Source: a virus. From it: 64,000 bases of DNA. This document shows positions 8,690-17,288 of the stretch, one piece after another. Location of the stretch: IMG/VR virus record IMGVR_UViG_3300049460_000312, positions 186,001-250,000 of that record. One strand, given 5' to 3'. The translations under genes were made by a program, and so were the position numbers. Every line of letters begins with the position of its first letter. Position 1 is the stretch's first letter. Below the pieces are notes generated by a model. It had not been told where the DNA came from and made no database searches. It worked only from the letters and a program-made list of their open reading frames with translations.

Positions 8690-11572
8690 ATGGCTAAAGA
8701 GAATACGTTCGCCCAGGTCGCGAGTCTGCAAGGCTCGCGCCAGCGGGTGCCGGCATTGCAGCTGGTGCGGGATAAGCCGCTCTCTGCATTGCTCTCGAAG
8801 GCGGTCGATCCCACGATCCAGCCTACCCACACTCAAGCCGGTTCTCGTAAAGTTGAAGCGCCCAGTCTGGGCGCGTTGCACAACATTGCGGGTCGTACCG
8901 CTAACAACATCTCGCATGCCGACACCGTCATGCAGATGCTGCCCGACATGCAGTTGGGCGCCCAGATTCTGGTGAGTTCAGTCACGTCGCCGAAAGACAT
9001 GGTGACCCTGGAGCTCAATTACCAGACCACCCCCGGCATACTGCCTCCGACTGTCCTGGCCACTGTTGTCCAGGCCGTGCGTGACCATTTCGATAACGTC
9101 TACAAGATTAAGAACAAGATCCCCCGGATTTTGCACGAAGTCCTGTTCGAGAAAGGTTCGCACGTCGTCGCCATCATCCCGGAAAACTCCATCGACGAGA
9201 TGATCAACCGCAGCAATGCGGTCTCGATGGAATCGTTTCAGGAAGCGCTCGGGATTGCCCCGGGCATGCCGATGACCAAGGAACAGGCGCTCACCGCCAA
9301 CCTGGGTATCCTCGGTGCGGGTCTCGAAGGCTATGCCGGCGACAAGAAGGTTAAGGCGCGCACTGGCCTGACGGGCGGTGCGGCGTGGTCGGTGGGTACG
9401 GAGTCGCTGGAGGATGCGTTTGCGTCGTTCAAGACGGAGCAGATGCCGTTCTCGCAACAGATGCACTTTGAAGGCGGCAACAAGGGTCAGTTCGAAGCGC
9501 TGGAAGGCGTGTATATCACCGACAACCCGAATGTGCTGCGCCTGCCCAAGCTCGAAGAGAAGCTGCGCCGTGACCAGTTGAACGCGAAGATGCGTTTTAA
9601 CAACACAGCACTGGCACTGGAAGCGCTGGGCTCGTCGATGGGGGGTCAGCTCAAGCTCGATGATCGCAGCCTGAAGAACCTGATCTACAAGCCTCGCAAG
9701 CGCGGCATCCAGCCGATGCAGGCGATGAAGACCGACAGCCAGCTGACCCGTCGCTCGGTGGGCCATCCGCTCGTGATGGAGCTGCCCTCGGAAGCGGTGG
9801 TGCCGGTCTACACGCCGGGTCAGGAAGATCGTCACGTCGGTTACTTCGTGCTGCTCGACCAGACGGGTAACCCCGTCAAGGCGATGAACGAGAAGGACAG
9901 CTTCGGGGAAATGTCGTCGCGTCTGTTGAAAGCTTCCAACCAGACCACGAACATCACCAATCGCCTGAAGCAGCTCACCGATGGCCTGAACTGTAACGAG
10001 CAAGAGTACACCGAAGCCATGGTACGCGTGTATGCGGACATGGTGGAGTCCGACCTGTTGGCGCGGCTGCGCAATGGCGTCTACACCAACAGTGTGGCGC
10101 TTGCGAAGAACACCGACTACTACCGCGTAATGCTCTCGCGTGTGTTGGCTCAGCAGCATACGACGATTCTCTTCATGCCGGCGGATCTGATCACGTATTT
10201 TGCCCGTAAATACAGTCAGTACGGTATTGGTATCTCGATCCTCGACGAGATGAAGATCCTGAATAACATGCGTGCGATCGCGATGATGGGTAATACCATC
10301 CTCGGCATCAAGAACTCGATTCCGCGCACGCAGGTGAATCTGACCATCGACGAGACCGACCCCGATCCGTACAAGACGGCCGAGACGGTGCTCAACGAAA
10401 TCGCCCGGGTGAATCAGACCGCAGTGCCCTTTGGTGCCTCGGCGCCGGTGGACATTGCGGACTACTACCAGCGTGCTCAGTATCAGGTTCGGGTCACGGG
10501 TCACCCTGCGATTCCGGAAACCAATATCGAGTACTCGGAGTCGAACACCAGCTACCAGAAGGTCGACACCGATCTGGAAGAGAGCCTGCAAAAGCGTGCG
10601 CTGATGGCGATGGGCTTGAATCAGGAGCACATCAACAACGGTTTCAATACCGAAACGGCAACGTCGGTGGTGGCCAATAACCTGATGCTCTCGCGTCGGG
10701 TGATGGTGATTCAGGACCAAATCAATCCGCACATCACGGACTACCACCGCAAGGTGATCCGGGCTGATGAAACGCTGCGCGAAGAGCTGCGTGATATTCT
10801 CTTTAACGCCTACGACGAACTCGAAGTCGACGAAGAGGAAATCGCCAAGCAGATTGGTGCGGATAAGGCAGCAGTTAAGCCTCTGGTGATCGAACACATC
10901 CTCAACGACTTTGTCGAGGGTCTGGAAGTGTCGCTACCGCGTCCGAATACGGCCACGACTGAAAACCAGAAGGCTGCGCTCGAAAGCTATCGCGATCTGC
11001 TGGATGACTCGATCGAAGCGTATATCTCGGAAGACTACTTCACTGATGAAATTGGTGGGGAACTCAGCCGTGACGTGGATAGCGTCAAGAAGATGTTGCG
11101 GGCGTACTTCCTGCGTCGCTTCATGTCGGAAAACGGCATCATGTCGGAGTTGGCAGAAATCGTCACGCTCAACGAAGACGACGAAGCCGAGGTCGACCTG
11201 TGGCTGGAGCAGTCCGAGCACATCAAGAAGCTGATGAAGACGCTGTCGGGCTTCATGAAGAAGATCCACAAGACCAAGCAGGAAAGCAATGAGCTGGTGG
11301 AGCGTCTGAATGAAACCGCAGGTGGTGACCCGGACAGCGGTTATGGCGGCAGTTCGGATTCGTCGTCAGATTCCAGCAGTGATTCCAGCAGCTCGGATGA
11401 TCCGTTTGGCACGGGCGGTGGTGACGGTGGCCTGGACTTCCCGGGTATGGGTGATCTGGCCGACGCAGGTGCAGGCGGCGACGGTAACGACAATCCGGAC
11501 GACGAGAACGGGTCGGATACCAACAAGAGCAAGGACGGTGAAGACACGCCGCCTGAGGAGCCGGCGGTATGA
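8690..11572 (+). CDS. Portal-like vertex protein
   Basis: A 960-residue protein. The central part, with its mixed alpha/beta blocks and the LMAMGLNQEHINNGFNTETA region (about 635-655) followed by long helices, resembles portal proteins of jumbo phages; phiKZ portals are of similar large size. Portals form the dodecameric channel through which DNA is packaged and to which the tail binds. Residues from about 880 onward form a disordered acidic tail of Ser/Asp and Gly repeats (SSDSSSDSSSD and similar). The gene overlaps the next one by 4 bases (ATGA). I call it portal from overall pattern and context, not from a catalytic motif. Confidence 0.55.
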   Translation: MAKENTFAQVASLQGSRQRVPALQLVRDKPLSALLSKAVDPTIQPTHTQAGSRKVEAPSLGALHNIAGRTANNISHADTVMQMLPDMQLGAQILVSSVTSPKDMVTLELNYQTTPGILPPTVLATVVQAVRDHFDNVYKIKNKIPRILHEVLFEKGSHVVAIIPENSIDEMINRSNAVSMESFQEALGIAPGMPMTKEQALTANLGILGAGLEGYAGDKKVKARTGLTGGAAWSVGTESLEDAFASFKTEQMPFSQQMHFEGGNKGQFEALEGVYITDNPNVLRLPKLEEKLRRDQLNAKMRFNNTALALEALGSSMGGQLKLDDRSLKNLIYKPRKRGIQPMQAMKTDSQLTRRSVGHPLVMELPSEAVVPVYTPGQEDRHVGYFVLLDQTGNPVKAMNEKDSFGEMSSRLLKASNQTTNITNRLKQLTDGLNCNEQEYTEAMVRVYADMVESDLLARLRNGVYTNSVALAKNTDYYRVMLSRVLAQQHTTILFMPADLITYFARKYSQYGIGISILDEMKILNNMRAIAMMGNTILGIKNSIPRTQVNLTIDETDPDPYKTAETVLNEIARVNQTAVPFGASAPVDIADYYQRAQYQVRVTGHPAIPETNIEYSESNTSYQKVDTDLEESLQKRALMAMGLNQEHINNGFNTETATSVVANNLMLSRRVMVIQDQINPHITDYHRKVIRADETLREELRDILFNAYDELEVDEEEIAKQIGADKAAVKPLVIEHILNDFVEGLEVSLPRPNTATTENQKAALESYRDLLDDSIEAYISEDYFTDEIGGELSRDVDSVKKMLRAYFLRRFMSENGIMSELAEIVTLNEDDEAEVDLWLEQSEHIKKLMKTLSGFMKKIHKTKQESNELVERLNETAGGDPDSGYGGSSDSSSDSSSDSSSSDDPFGTGGGDGGLDFPGMGDLADAGAGGDGNDNPDDENGSDTNKSKDGEDTPPEEPAV

Positions 11573-11793
11573 GCATGATCGCCCTGGTGATCGGTTCCCT
11601 GTTGCTGTTTCTGGGCATCAAGCTCTCCTTGCTGGCCCAGCAGTATCACTTGCTTGGGTTCCGTGAAGAAGGGCGGCGCATGGGTGAAGTAGCTGTCACC
11701 CTGGCGATTGTCGGCTTCGTGCTCTGGACCGCCGGTACGCCCTCTCCGGAGGACGTGCTGTCCGTCGATCCGGATGTGTTCTGGCAGCAGTAG
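11569..11793 (+). CDS. Small two-span membrane protein
   Basis: Protein of 74 residues whose ATG overlaps the TGA of the portal-like gene (ATGA), so it is translationally coupled to it. Two hydrophobic stretches, about residues 3-22 and 40-56, separated by a charged FREEGRRMGE loop, predict a helical hairpin in the membrane. Function unknown; a lysis or membrane-remodelling role cannot be excluded. Confidence 0.65.
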   Translation: MSMIALVIGSLLLFLGIKLSLLAQQYHLLGFREEGRRMGEVAVTLAIVGFVLWTAGTPSPEDVLSVDPDVFWQQ

Positions 11794-11820
11794 CAACAAA
11801 AAAAAAGAAGACGACATAAG

Positions 11821-11848
11821 GCGAGAGTACCCCGAAGGGTACTCTCGC
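11821..11848. terminator. Bidirectional terminator with GGCATAA flanks
   Basis: Perfect 12-base-pair stem (GCGAGAGTACCC and complement) with CGAA loop. On the plus strand it is followed by TTTTATGCCGCC; on the minus strand by CTTATGTCG. It sits between convergent genes. Confidence 0.85.
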
Positions 11849-11957
11849 TTTTATGCCGCCTCTTAAAGGCTTTTCCGCAAAGGTGGACGTGAAGAGGACA
11901 ACGGGATGGAGAAAACGGTTCCTAGGGTTAGGGTACAGCGCAAAGCCATCCAGCAAT

Positions 11958-11992
11958 CCGAGTGAGCTCTTGACGTCCGTCATCTCACTCGG
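11958..11992 (-). terminator. Second hairpin for the convergent minus-strand gene
   Basis: CCGAGTGAG/CTCACTCGG stem with a 17-base loop just after the gene ending at 12005. No U-tract, so function is tentative. The 100 bases between this and the terminator at 11821 hold no evident gene. Confidence 0.45.
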
Positions 11993-12004
11993 GTGCTTTG
12001 TTCT

Positions 12005-14092
12005 TTACGCTGCTTTGACTTCCTTGGACAAGAGGAAGCAATCACGATTCAGCAGGCCGCGGTGCAGGCGGTAGCGAACGTTGTCCTTGGTGACGAGGAA
12101 TTGCTCCGAGAAGTGCTTGGTGTTGATAGCTTCGGTGAAAGTGCTGCGCGCGATTTCGTACAACGCGCCCAGCGAATCACCCTGAATGGTAGCCGGTCCT
12201 TTCGGCGGCATGCCGATCGCGAGTTCGTCGTCCGTGAAGTTGACCCACACCGCACACACGAAACGTTGCAGGAACAGCACGCGCGCCAGAACCGATTCCG
12301 GCAGTTCCTCGACATCTCCCGTCGCGAGGGTTGCATTGGCGTAAGCCGTCATTTCGGTCGCAGCGACCACCTTGATGTTCGACTTCAACAGCAATGTCTG
12401 ATTCGCACGCATCTTCTCGCCGACCAGGGCGCCTTGCGTACGCTCCAGCACGTCGATGATCTGCGGGCCGTCTTCAGCGAAGTCCGAGATGCGCACCCCG
12501 ACGCCGAGCTCGCACTCGGTCGCACGGTTGATGGCTTGCACCAGAACGTCATTGATGGTCTTGCGGGCCAGATCGCTTCGGATCTTGCTGATGTAGCTGG
12601 CGGCTTCTGCGAAATCCTTGCTGCCGGCAATCGCGTTGATGACGATCATGTCGTCGTTGGCGTCTTCTGCCGAACCGTACACCACCGGCGAATTGACCAC
12701 CGACATGTTGACGAACGCATCCGGCACCTTCTCGCTCATTTCGGCAGTCAGGCGCGTGGTGCGAATCGCACCCGAGACGTCTTCTTCCGTGCTGTAGTGA
12801 TCCGCGACCGTGATGTTGATCTTCACGTTCTTCGAGTCCGTGTAAAGCACTGCGGCTTCCTTACGAACCGGTTTCTGGATGGCTTCCGGATCGGGCTGGC
12901 CCTTCGTCGGATCGATGGCGTGAGCATCGTAATTCATTGCATTTTCCTTTTGTTCTTCAGTCAACGGCTGCAGCATGGCGACAATCAGACCGTCCCTCGT
13001 TTCGAAATACAGCACCTTGTGAGTGCGTGCGCACCAGGCCGGGTGGAAGCGTTGCAAACGGCTCGGTTTCCATTTCTGGACTCCGTCCTTCACTTGACGC
13101 ATCACATCCACGGCTTCATTTTCAATCTGCACCGAGAACATCGGCTTGGCCGGCTTGACTTCTGCCGGCGCGGACACCGGCTGCACCGGTGCGCTGAAGT
13201 TCGTCACGTTGGCGTCGAACTGGCGTGCAGCTTCCGCTGCGTTCTGATCCACCGGTGCTTGCGTGACCATATGCTTACGGATACGCGAGCGATAACCCGT
13301 ATCGGTCGGCGTCGGGTCCGGACGATCGAGCGAAACCTGAGCACCCGAGAGACCCGTGTCATGCAAGGCGCCCTGCAGCGAGCCTTCCAGCTTGCCCAGC
13401 AGCTTTTCTGCACGCCGACCATAGCGACCACCCGCACGCGACGCGTTGTTGTTGTACGCGGTCGTGGTGACGCCACCTTCGAACTGCTGCGGGGCTTCCA
13501 CGTAACCACCCGTGATACCGCGGGCTGCCTGCATCGCCTGCTGGGTCGTACCGCTCACGCCCGTCAGACCACCGCCCGAACCACCCATCTGGGCGAAGGG
13601 CACATACTGCGCCTGACCTTGTGCGAGCGCCAACAGGTAATTCCAGATCTCGGCGTTTTCCCGCACGTCTGCTGCATCACGCGGATTGAGCGAAGCCATG
13701 AATTCTGGATCTTCAGCCGCCATCGCCGAACCACAGCACTTCACCCCACGGGCGATACATTCCTTGGCAGCCATATCCAGGCTACGGAATTCACCACCCT
13801 GCATGCCGTAACCGACACGCGTGATGATCGTCTGCACCAGATCCTGGAACAGCGCGTTGTTGAAGGCGTTTTCCGAAACGATGTTGAACATCCCCACCCG
13901 GATCGGATGGCCTTGTGCGGCACGCGCCTGAATTTCCTGAATTGTCATCAGGCAGATCTGCGGCGTGAGCTGATCGTACGGGTTACCGAGGCCGAAGTTC
14001 CAGTTGGCGAACTGGGGTGCGAGCTGCTGCAGATCGTACATTTCGATCGCGACACCGCCTGCGGGACGGTTGAACATGTTAGTCGTATGCAT
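12005..14092 (-). CDS. Large probable virion protein with low-complexity linker
   Basis: Protein of 695 residues in two parts: an N-terminal domain (about 1-165), a flexible Gly/Ala/Asn/Pro-rich linker (about 165-310, GGSGGGLTG, TTTAYNNNASRAGG, SAPVQPVSAPAEV) and a C-terminal globular domain (about 320-690). Ribosome site AAGGAAAG precedes the ATG. Its position next to the RNA polymerase beta-like gene and capsid genes suggests a virion protein, perhaps one carried into the cell, but no family is recognised. A very long frame on the opposite strand is a codon-bias shadow. Confidence 0.5.
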   Translation of the reverse strand: MHTTNMFNRPAGGVAIEMYDLQQLAPQFANWNFGLGNPYDQLTPQICLMTIQEIQARAAQGHPIRVGMFNIVSENAFNNALFQDLVQTIITRVGYGMQGGEFRSLDMAAKECIARGVKCCGSAMAAEDPEFMASLNPRDAADVRENAEIWNYLLALAQGQAQYVPFAQMGGSGGGLTGVSGTTQQAMQAARGITGGYVEAPQQFEGGVTTTAYNNNASRAGGRYGRRAEKLLGKLEGSLQGALHDTGLSGAQVSLDRPDPTPTDTGYRSRIRKHMVTQAPVDQNAAEAARQFDANVTNFSAPVQPVSAPAEVKPAKPMFSVQIENEAVDVMRQVKDGVQKWKPSRLQRFHPAWCARTHKVLYFETRDGLIVAMLQPLTEEQKENAMNYDAHAIDPTKGQPDPEAIQKPVRKEAAVLYTDSKNVKINITVADHYSTEEDVSGAIRTTRLTAEMSEKVPDAFVNMSVVNSPVVYGSAEDANDDMIVINAIAGSKDFAEAASYISKIRSDLARKTINDVLVQAINRATECELGVGVRISDFAEDGPQIIDVLERTQGALVGEKMRANQTLLLKSNIKVVAATEMTAYANATLATGDVEELPESVLARVLFLQRFVCAVWVNFTDDELAIGMPPKGPATIQGDSLGALYEIARSTFTEAINTKHFSEQFLVTKDNVRYRLHRGLLNRDCFLLSKEVKAA

Positions 14093-14150
14093 GTTTCTTT
14101 CCTTTGCGTTTTAAGTTTATTGAGTAACTGTGGTGAAGTGGAGGCACAAA

Positions 14151-14173
14151 GCGCGGGGTTTTTCGCCCCGCGC
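14151..14173 (-). terminator. Hairpin after RNA polymerase beta-like gene
   Basis: GCGCGGGG/CCCCGCGC perfect stem with a T-rich loop, immediately after the gene ending at 14180 on the minus strand. Confidence 0.6.
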
Positions 14174-14179
14174 CTCGCT

Positions 14180-15859
14180 TCATTGCTGGGCCACTGCGCG
14201 AGTGGTGAGTTCGAACTTCGCAATCAAGTCCAGCAGGTTTTCAAACTTCGGGTTCCGCCTGATGCCAGTGCGATCATCGCTAAGCAGCATGTAGTGGTTG
14301 ATCTTGCTGCGCCCATCCGGATCGGACTTCGGCATACAGCTAATCGCCGCCACTTCTGCAATCGACGGGTGAAGTCGTCGAGCGGGATCGTTTGCGGTTC
14401 CCCGGTCACCTGCCTTCTTCACTTGCTTGGACGTGGCCGTCTGCGGCGTGAGAGTGGAGGTGGCCTTAAACGCCATGTTGTCACCGGAGTAGCTGATACT
14501 GGCCACTTCTCCGTGCGACTTGCCGAGCTGGTAACACATCCCAGGCTTCAGGTTTTCCTTCATGTGCTTTTCGATGTCGCGGTCCGTCAGCTCCTTGCGC
14601 GCATTCGCTTTGAGCGCAAAGAACAGATTGAACACCGCCTTCGTCACATCGAACAGCACGAAGTACAGCACGCTCAACTCCTTGTTGTACATGCTGTTGA
14701 CCTTGTCCTGGTTGTTGGAAACCAACACACTGAACTGATCCGTGATGATCGCGAAAAAGTCGTAGATGTCGTTGATCTGCAACCCGATGTCGGCCATGTT
14801 GTCTTTCACCATCGAGTCCGCGTAGTCGTCCAGCGACGACAAGTGCTTGCGCACAGCATCTTCGATCTTGCCCCGGTTATTATTCTCCGAGAACAACATG
14901 TAACCCATCGGTGCAATCCAGCCTTCGGGCTTGTTCGCGAGCTCGGGGGTGATCTGTCGCGGAAAGTAATCCGCCACGTAGAAGAGGGCCGCCACATACG
15001 GAATCACTTCCGATTTGAAGTCAGCCTTTCTGATCGCCACCTGGATTTCAGGCGCTCGCCAGTCGATATACTTCTTGCGGCGCGTCATGCCCTTGGGCGG
15101 AATGCCCTGCGACGAGTAGACGTCCCATTCCGTCTGATCGAGTTCCTGGTCCAGATGGTAGCCGACGATCGGGGTAATCCCGACGTATTTCTCCACTGCT
15201 CCAGCAAATCCATACTTACAGAACAGGTAATGCGGCATCGACGTGAAGGCATTGTTCGTCGCCGCTTTGTCCTTGTCCTTGCTCTTGTGATAGATCCGGC
15301 TATGCACCAGATCCGTCCGCGCTACCTGGCCATTCTTCTTGTACCAGGCACCCAGACGCGAGAAGGTCAGGCGGTCACGCAACAGCCGCACAAAGATCTG
15401 CTCCATACCAACCGAGATCACCCGGTCAGCCAACACCGGCGAGATAAACCACTTGGTCCCGCTGATATAGATCGAGCCACCCTGGCCGACGAACGGCAGG
15501 TAGATCTGGCGCTTTTCGAGCGGCTTGCCCTTGAAGCTGAACGACAGCTCCATCAGGTAAAAGTCGGTGCGCGACATGTCATACGTTTTGCTGCCGGAAT
15601 TCTTCGTGCCCGGCGGCGTTTTCACTTTGCGCTTTTTGTTGCGCGGCTTCAGAGACGCCCGGTATTCCTCCTGGTAGTCGCAAACGCGATAACCGTCATA
15701 CGTGAGGCCTTCCGGGAATCCCAAGGCGGCTGAGCGAATCACCTGATCCACGTACGTTGACGTGTGTTTCATGTGGACGCGCGCCAACCCGTTCGCCAGA
15801 TCCATGTTCAACGGCGCTGACTTGCGCTCGATGAACTTTGTTAGGTTGGGATGCGGCAT
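14180..15859 (-). CDS. Probable phage RNA polymerase beta subunit, N-terminal half
   Basis: Protein of 559 residues. Residues 121-150 (LPFVGQGGSIYISGTKWFIS then PVLADR) resemble the beta-subunit block that reads G.FIINGTERVIVSQL.RSPG in cellular enzymes. The C-terminal block at about 496-530 (LHPSIAEVAAISCMPKSDPD then GRSKIN) resembles the VHPTHYGR.CPIETPEGPNIG block. phiKZ-like phages encode beta as two split proteins of about this size, one set packaged in the virion and one made during infection. The gene ends where a split beta N-half should end. The partner halves are not in this window, so I cannot say which polymerase it belongs to. Assignment is by motif reading. Confidence 0.55.
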   Translation of the reverse strand: MPHPNLTKFIERKSAPLNMDLANGLARVHMKHTSTYVDQVIRSAALGFPEGLTYDGYRVCDYQEEYRASLKPRNKKRKVKTPPGTKNSGSKTYDMSRTDFYLMELSFSFKGKPLEKRQIYLPFVGQGGSIYISGTKWFISPVLADRVISVGMEQIFVRLLRDRLTFSRLGAWYKKNGQVARTDLVHSRIYHKSKDKDKAATNNAFTSMPHYLFCKYGFAGAVEKYVGITPIVGYHLDQELDQTEWDVYSSQGIPPKGMTRRKKYIDWRAPEIQVAIRKADFKSEVIPYVAALFYVADYFPRQITPELANKPEGWIAPMGYMLFSENNNRGKIEDAVRKHLSSLDDYADSMVKDNMADIGLQINDIYDFFAIITDQFSVLVSNNQDKVNSMYNKELSVLYFVLFDVTKAVFNLFFALKANARKELTDRDIEKHMKENLKPGMCYQLGKSHGEVASISYSGDNMAFKATSTLTPQTATSKQVKKAGDRGTANDPARRLHPSIAEVAAISCMPKSDPDGRSKINHYMLLSDDRTGIRRNPKFENLLDLIAKFELTTRAVAQQ

Positions 15860-15892
15860 GGCTATTCCTGAGAGATGGGTTAGAGTGACCTG

Positions 15893-17017
15893 TTATTTTT
15901 TCAGGGCTGCAACAGTGGCTGCAATCGCTGACAAGACCACAGGCACACACTTAATGACTTCGATGGTATTTTTGCGCCGTACACTCATGATCTCTGCAGC
16001 TTGCTTTTCCAGATACAGCTCATGCTCCTTGAGCAGCTTCTCGCGCTCACGCTGCAGTTTCTCCAGTTCCTGGCTATGACGCGAGAGCCGCAACTCGGCA
16101 TCCCGCTCCATATTGTCCCGTTCCTGCTGGACCTTGAGCAGACTGTTCTCTGCTGCCCGTGCCTTGGTTTCCAGTTCCTGGATCTGGATACTCCCGCGAT
16201 GCTGTAGCGCTTCTTGTTGACTCGCATACAACTTGTAAGGGAGTTTTTTGTCGCCGAAGGAATACCGATCGGAGAGCAGCTGCTTAGGGCCCTGGCCATT
16301 GAGCAGATTCTTGCTGTACGTGACATAAATGCCATCGGCCACGTCGGGGTCCTGACAGGCTACAATACAGAAGGGCGTATCGTCCATCAGAATCCACTTC
16401 GAGCCAAACTCGTCATTGTTATCCACAATGCGGATGTTCAGCGTGAAGTCACCTCGCTTCAGATACGGATTATCGGCGGTCACGGTCCGATACGAGGCTT
16501 GGGTATGGCCTGCCTTGGAATACGGATGATGGATGCGATTCATATCGCTTTCCGATAGTCCGTACATCACGACAACGTCGTGTTCTTCCAGATAGACCAC
16601 ACAGTCATTCTCTTGCAACTGGGCCAGACTCAGGCCACTCTTCACATCTACGGAATAGCGCGCGGTCAACGGCGGATTGCCACTCCAGTCCGTGAGCAGC
16701 GCGCGTTGCGCATATTCGCGCATGGAGTTCGGCGTGCTGCGCGCCTGGCGGATGTAATCCTGCTGGGTGTCGGGTGTGCATTCGATATGCTCGCAGATAA
16801 AAAGGTAATCCAGTTCGTACGCAGTCGATTCCTGCCTCGGTCTCACGCGAGTGAGCAAGCCCGAGCGTTCTCGAATGAATACGTCAGCCGGTAGCCGGTT
16901 GACAAAGAACTTGGTCCGGTCAGCTTCCACGCGTTTACGTTTCTCTTCACGCTGTTCATACGTGAGCGTGTCGACGTGATCGAGGTAGATTCGTTTCATA
17001 AAGGGATCGCTATTCAT
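15893..17017 (-). CDS. Coiled-coil protein with C-terminal membrane anchor
   Basis: Protein of 374 residues. The first 255 residues look globular; a long charged coiled coil follows (about 275-345, LETKARAAENSLLKVQQERD and EKLQREREKLLKEHELYLEK), and the last 20 or so residues are hydrophobic (VIKCVPVVLSAIAATVAAL), suggesting a tail anchor. Ribosome site AAGGAACC. It has an early-type promoter box about 100 bases upstream, unlike the neighbouring structural genes, so it may be an early protein placed at a membrane. Function unknown. Confidence 0.6.
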   Translation of the reverse strand: MNSDPFMKRIYLDHVDTLTYEQREEKRKRVEADRTKFFVNRLPADVFIRERSGLLTRVRPRQESTAYELDYLFICEHIECTPDTQQDYIRQARSTPNSMREYAQRALLTDWSGNPPLTARYSVDVKSGLSLAQLQENDCVVYLEEHDVVVMYGLSESDMNRIHHPYSKAGHTQASYRTVTADNPYLKRGDFTLNIRIVDNNDEFGSKWILMDDTPFCIVACQDPDVADGIYVTYSKNLLNGQGPKQLLSDRYSFGDKKLPYKLYASQQEALQHRGSIQIQELETKARAAENSLLKVQQERDNMERDAELRLSRHSQELEKLQREREKLLKEHELYLEKQAAEIMSVRRKNTIEVIKCVPVVLSAIAATVAALKK

Positions 17018-17114
17018 GGTTAGGTTCCTTGTCTGTAGTCACGTCGTCTTCAGACACGAGAGCCTAACCCTCGTTAGTCCTTGCGATATCCAGTTCCTGG
17101 TTATCTTCTCCTTG

Positions 17115-17123
17115 GTAATATGT
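17115..17123 (-). promoter_or_regulatory. Early-type promoter box (ACATATTAC)
   Basis: Minus strand reads AACATATTACCAAGG, 98 bases upstream of the start at 17017. It matches seven other boxes in the window and the published phiKZ early consensus TATATTAC used by virion RNA polymerase. Confidence 0.6.
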
Positions 17124-17172
17124 TGCCCACGAATCTTTGATTTAAACAGGAAAAACAAATAGCGGCATAAAA

Positions 17173-17200
17173 GAAGAAGGAGCCCGAAGGCCCCTTCTTC
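17173..17200 (-). terminator. Terminator after major capsid gene
   Basis: GAAGAAGGAGCC/GGCCCCTTCTTC stem (one mismatch) with CGAA loop, followed on the minus strand by TTTTATGCCGC. It ends the capsid transcript before the early box at 17115. Confidence 0.8.
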
Positions 17201-17288
17201 CTCATGCACAGCGCCCTGGTAGGCGGATCACCTTCCCGGATTAGCTGCCGTGCTCGCTGAAGCCTCCCAGGTCAGCGACCCGGAACTC

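Noticed and set aside
8978-10897. Long minus-strand open frame over the portal-like gene
   Set aside because: Shadow of the plus-strand portal-like gene; unusual His/Arg-rich composition and no conserved motif.
11993-15733. A 1246-codon open frame on the plus strand across two genes
   Set aside because: It runs antisense to the virion gene at 12005-14092 and the RNA polymerase beta-like gene at 14180-15859, is His/Arg/Leu-rich without domains, and arises from codon bias in the real frames.
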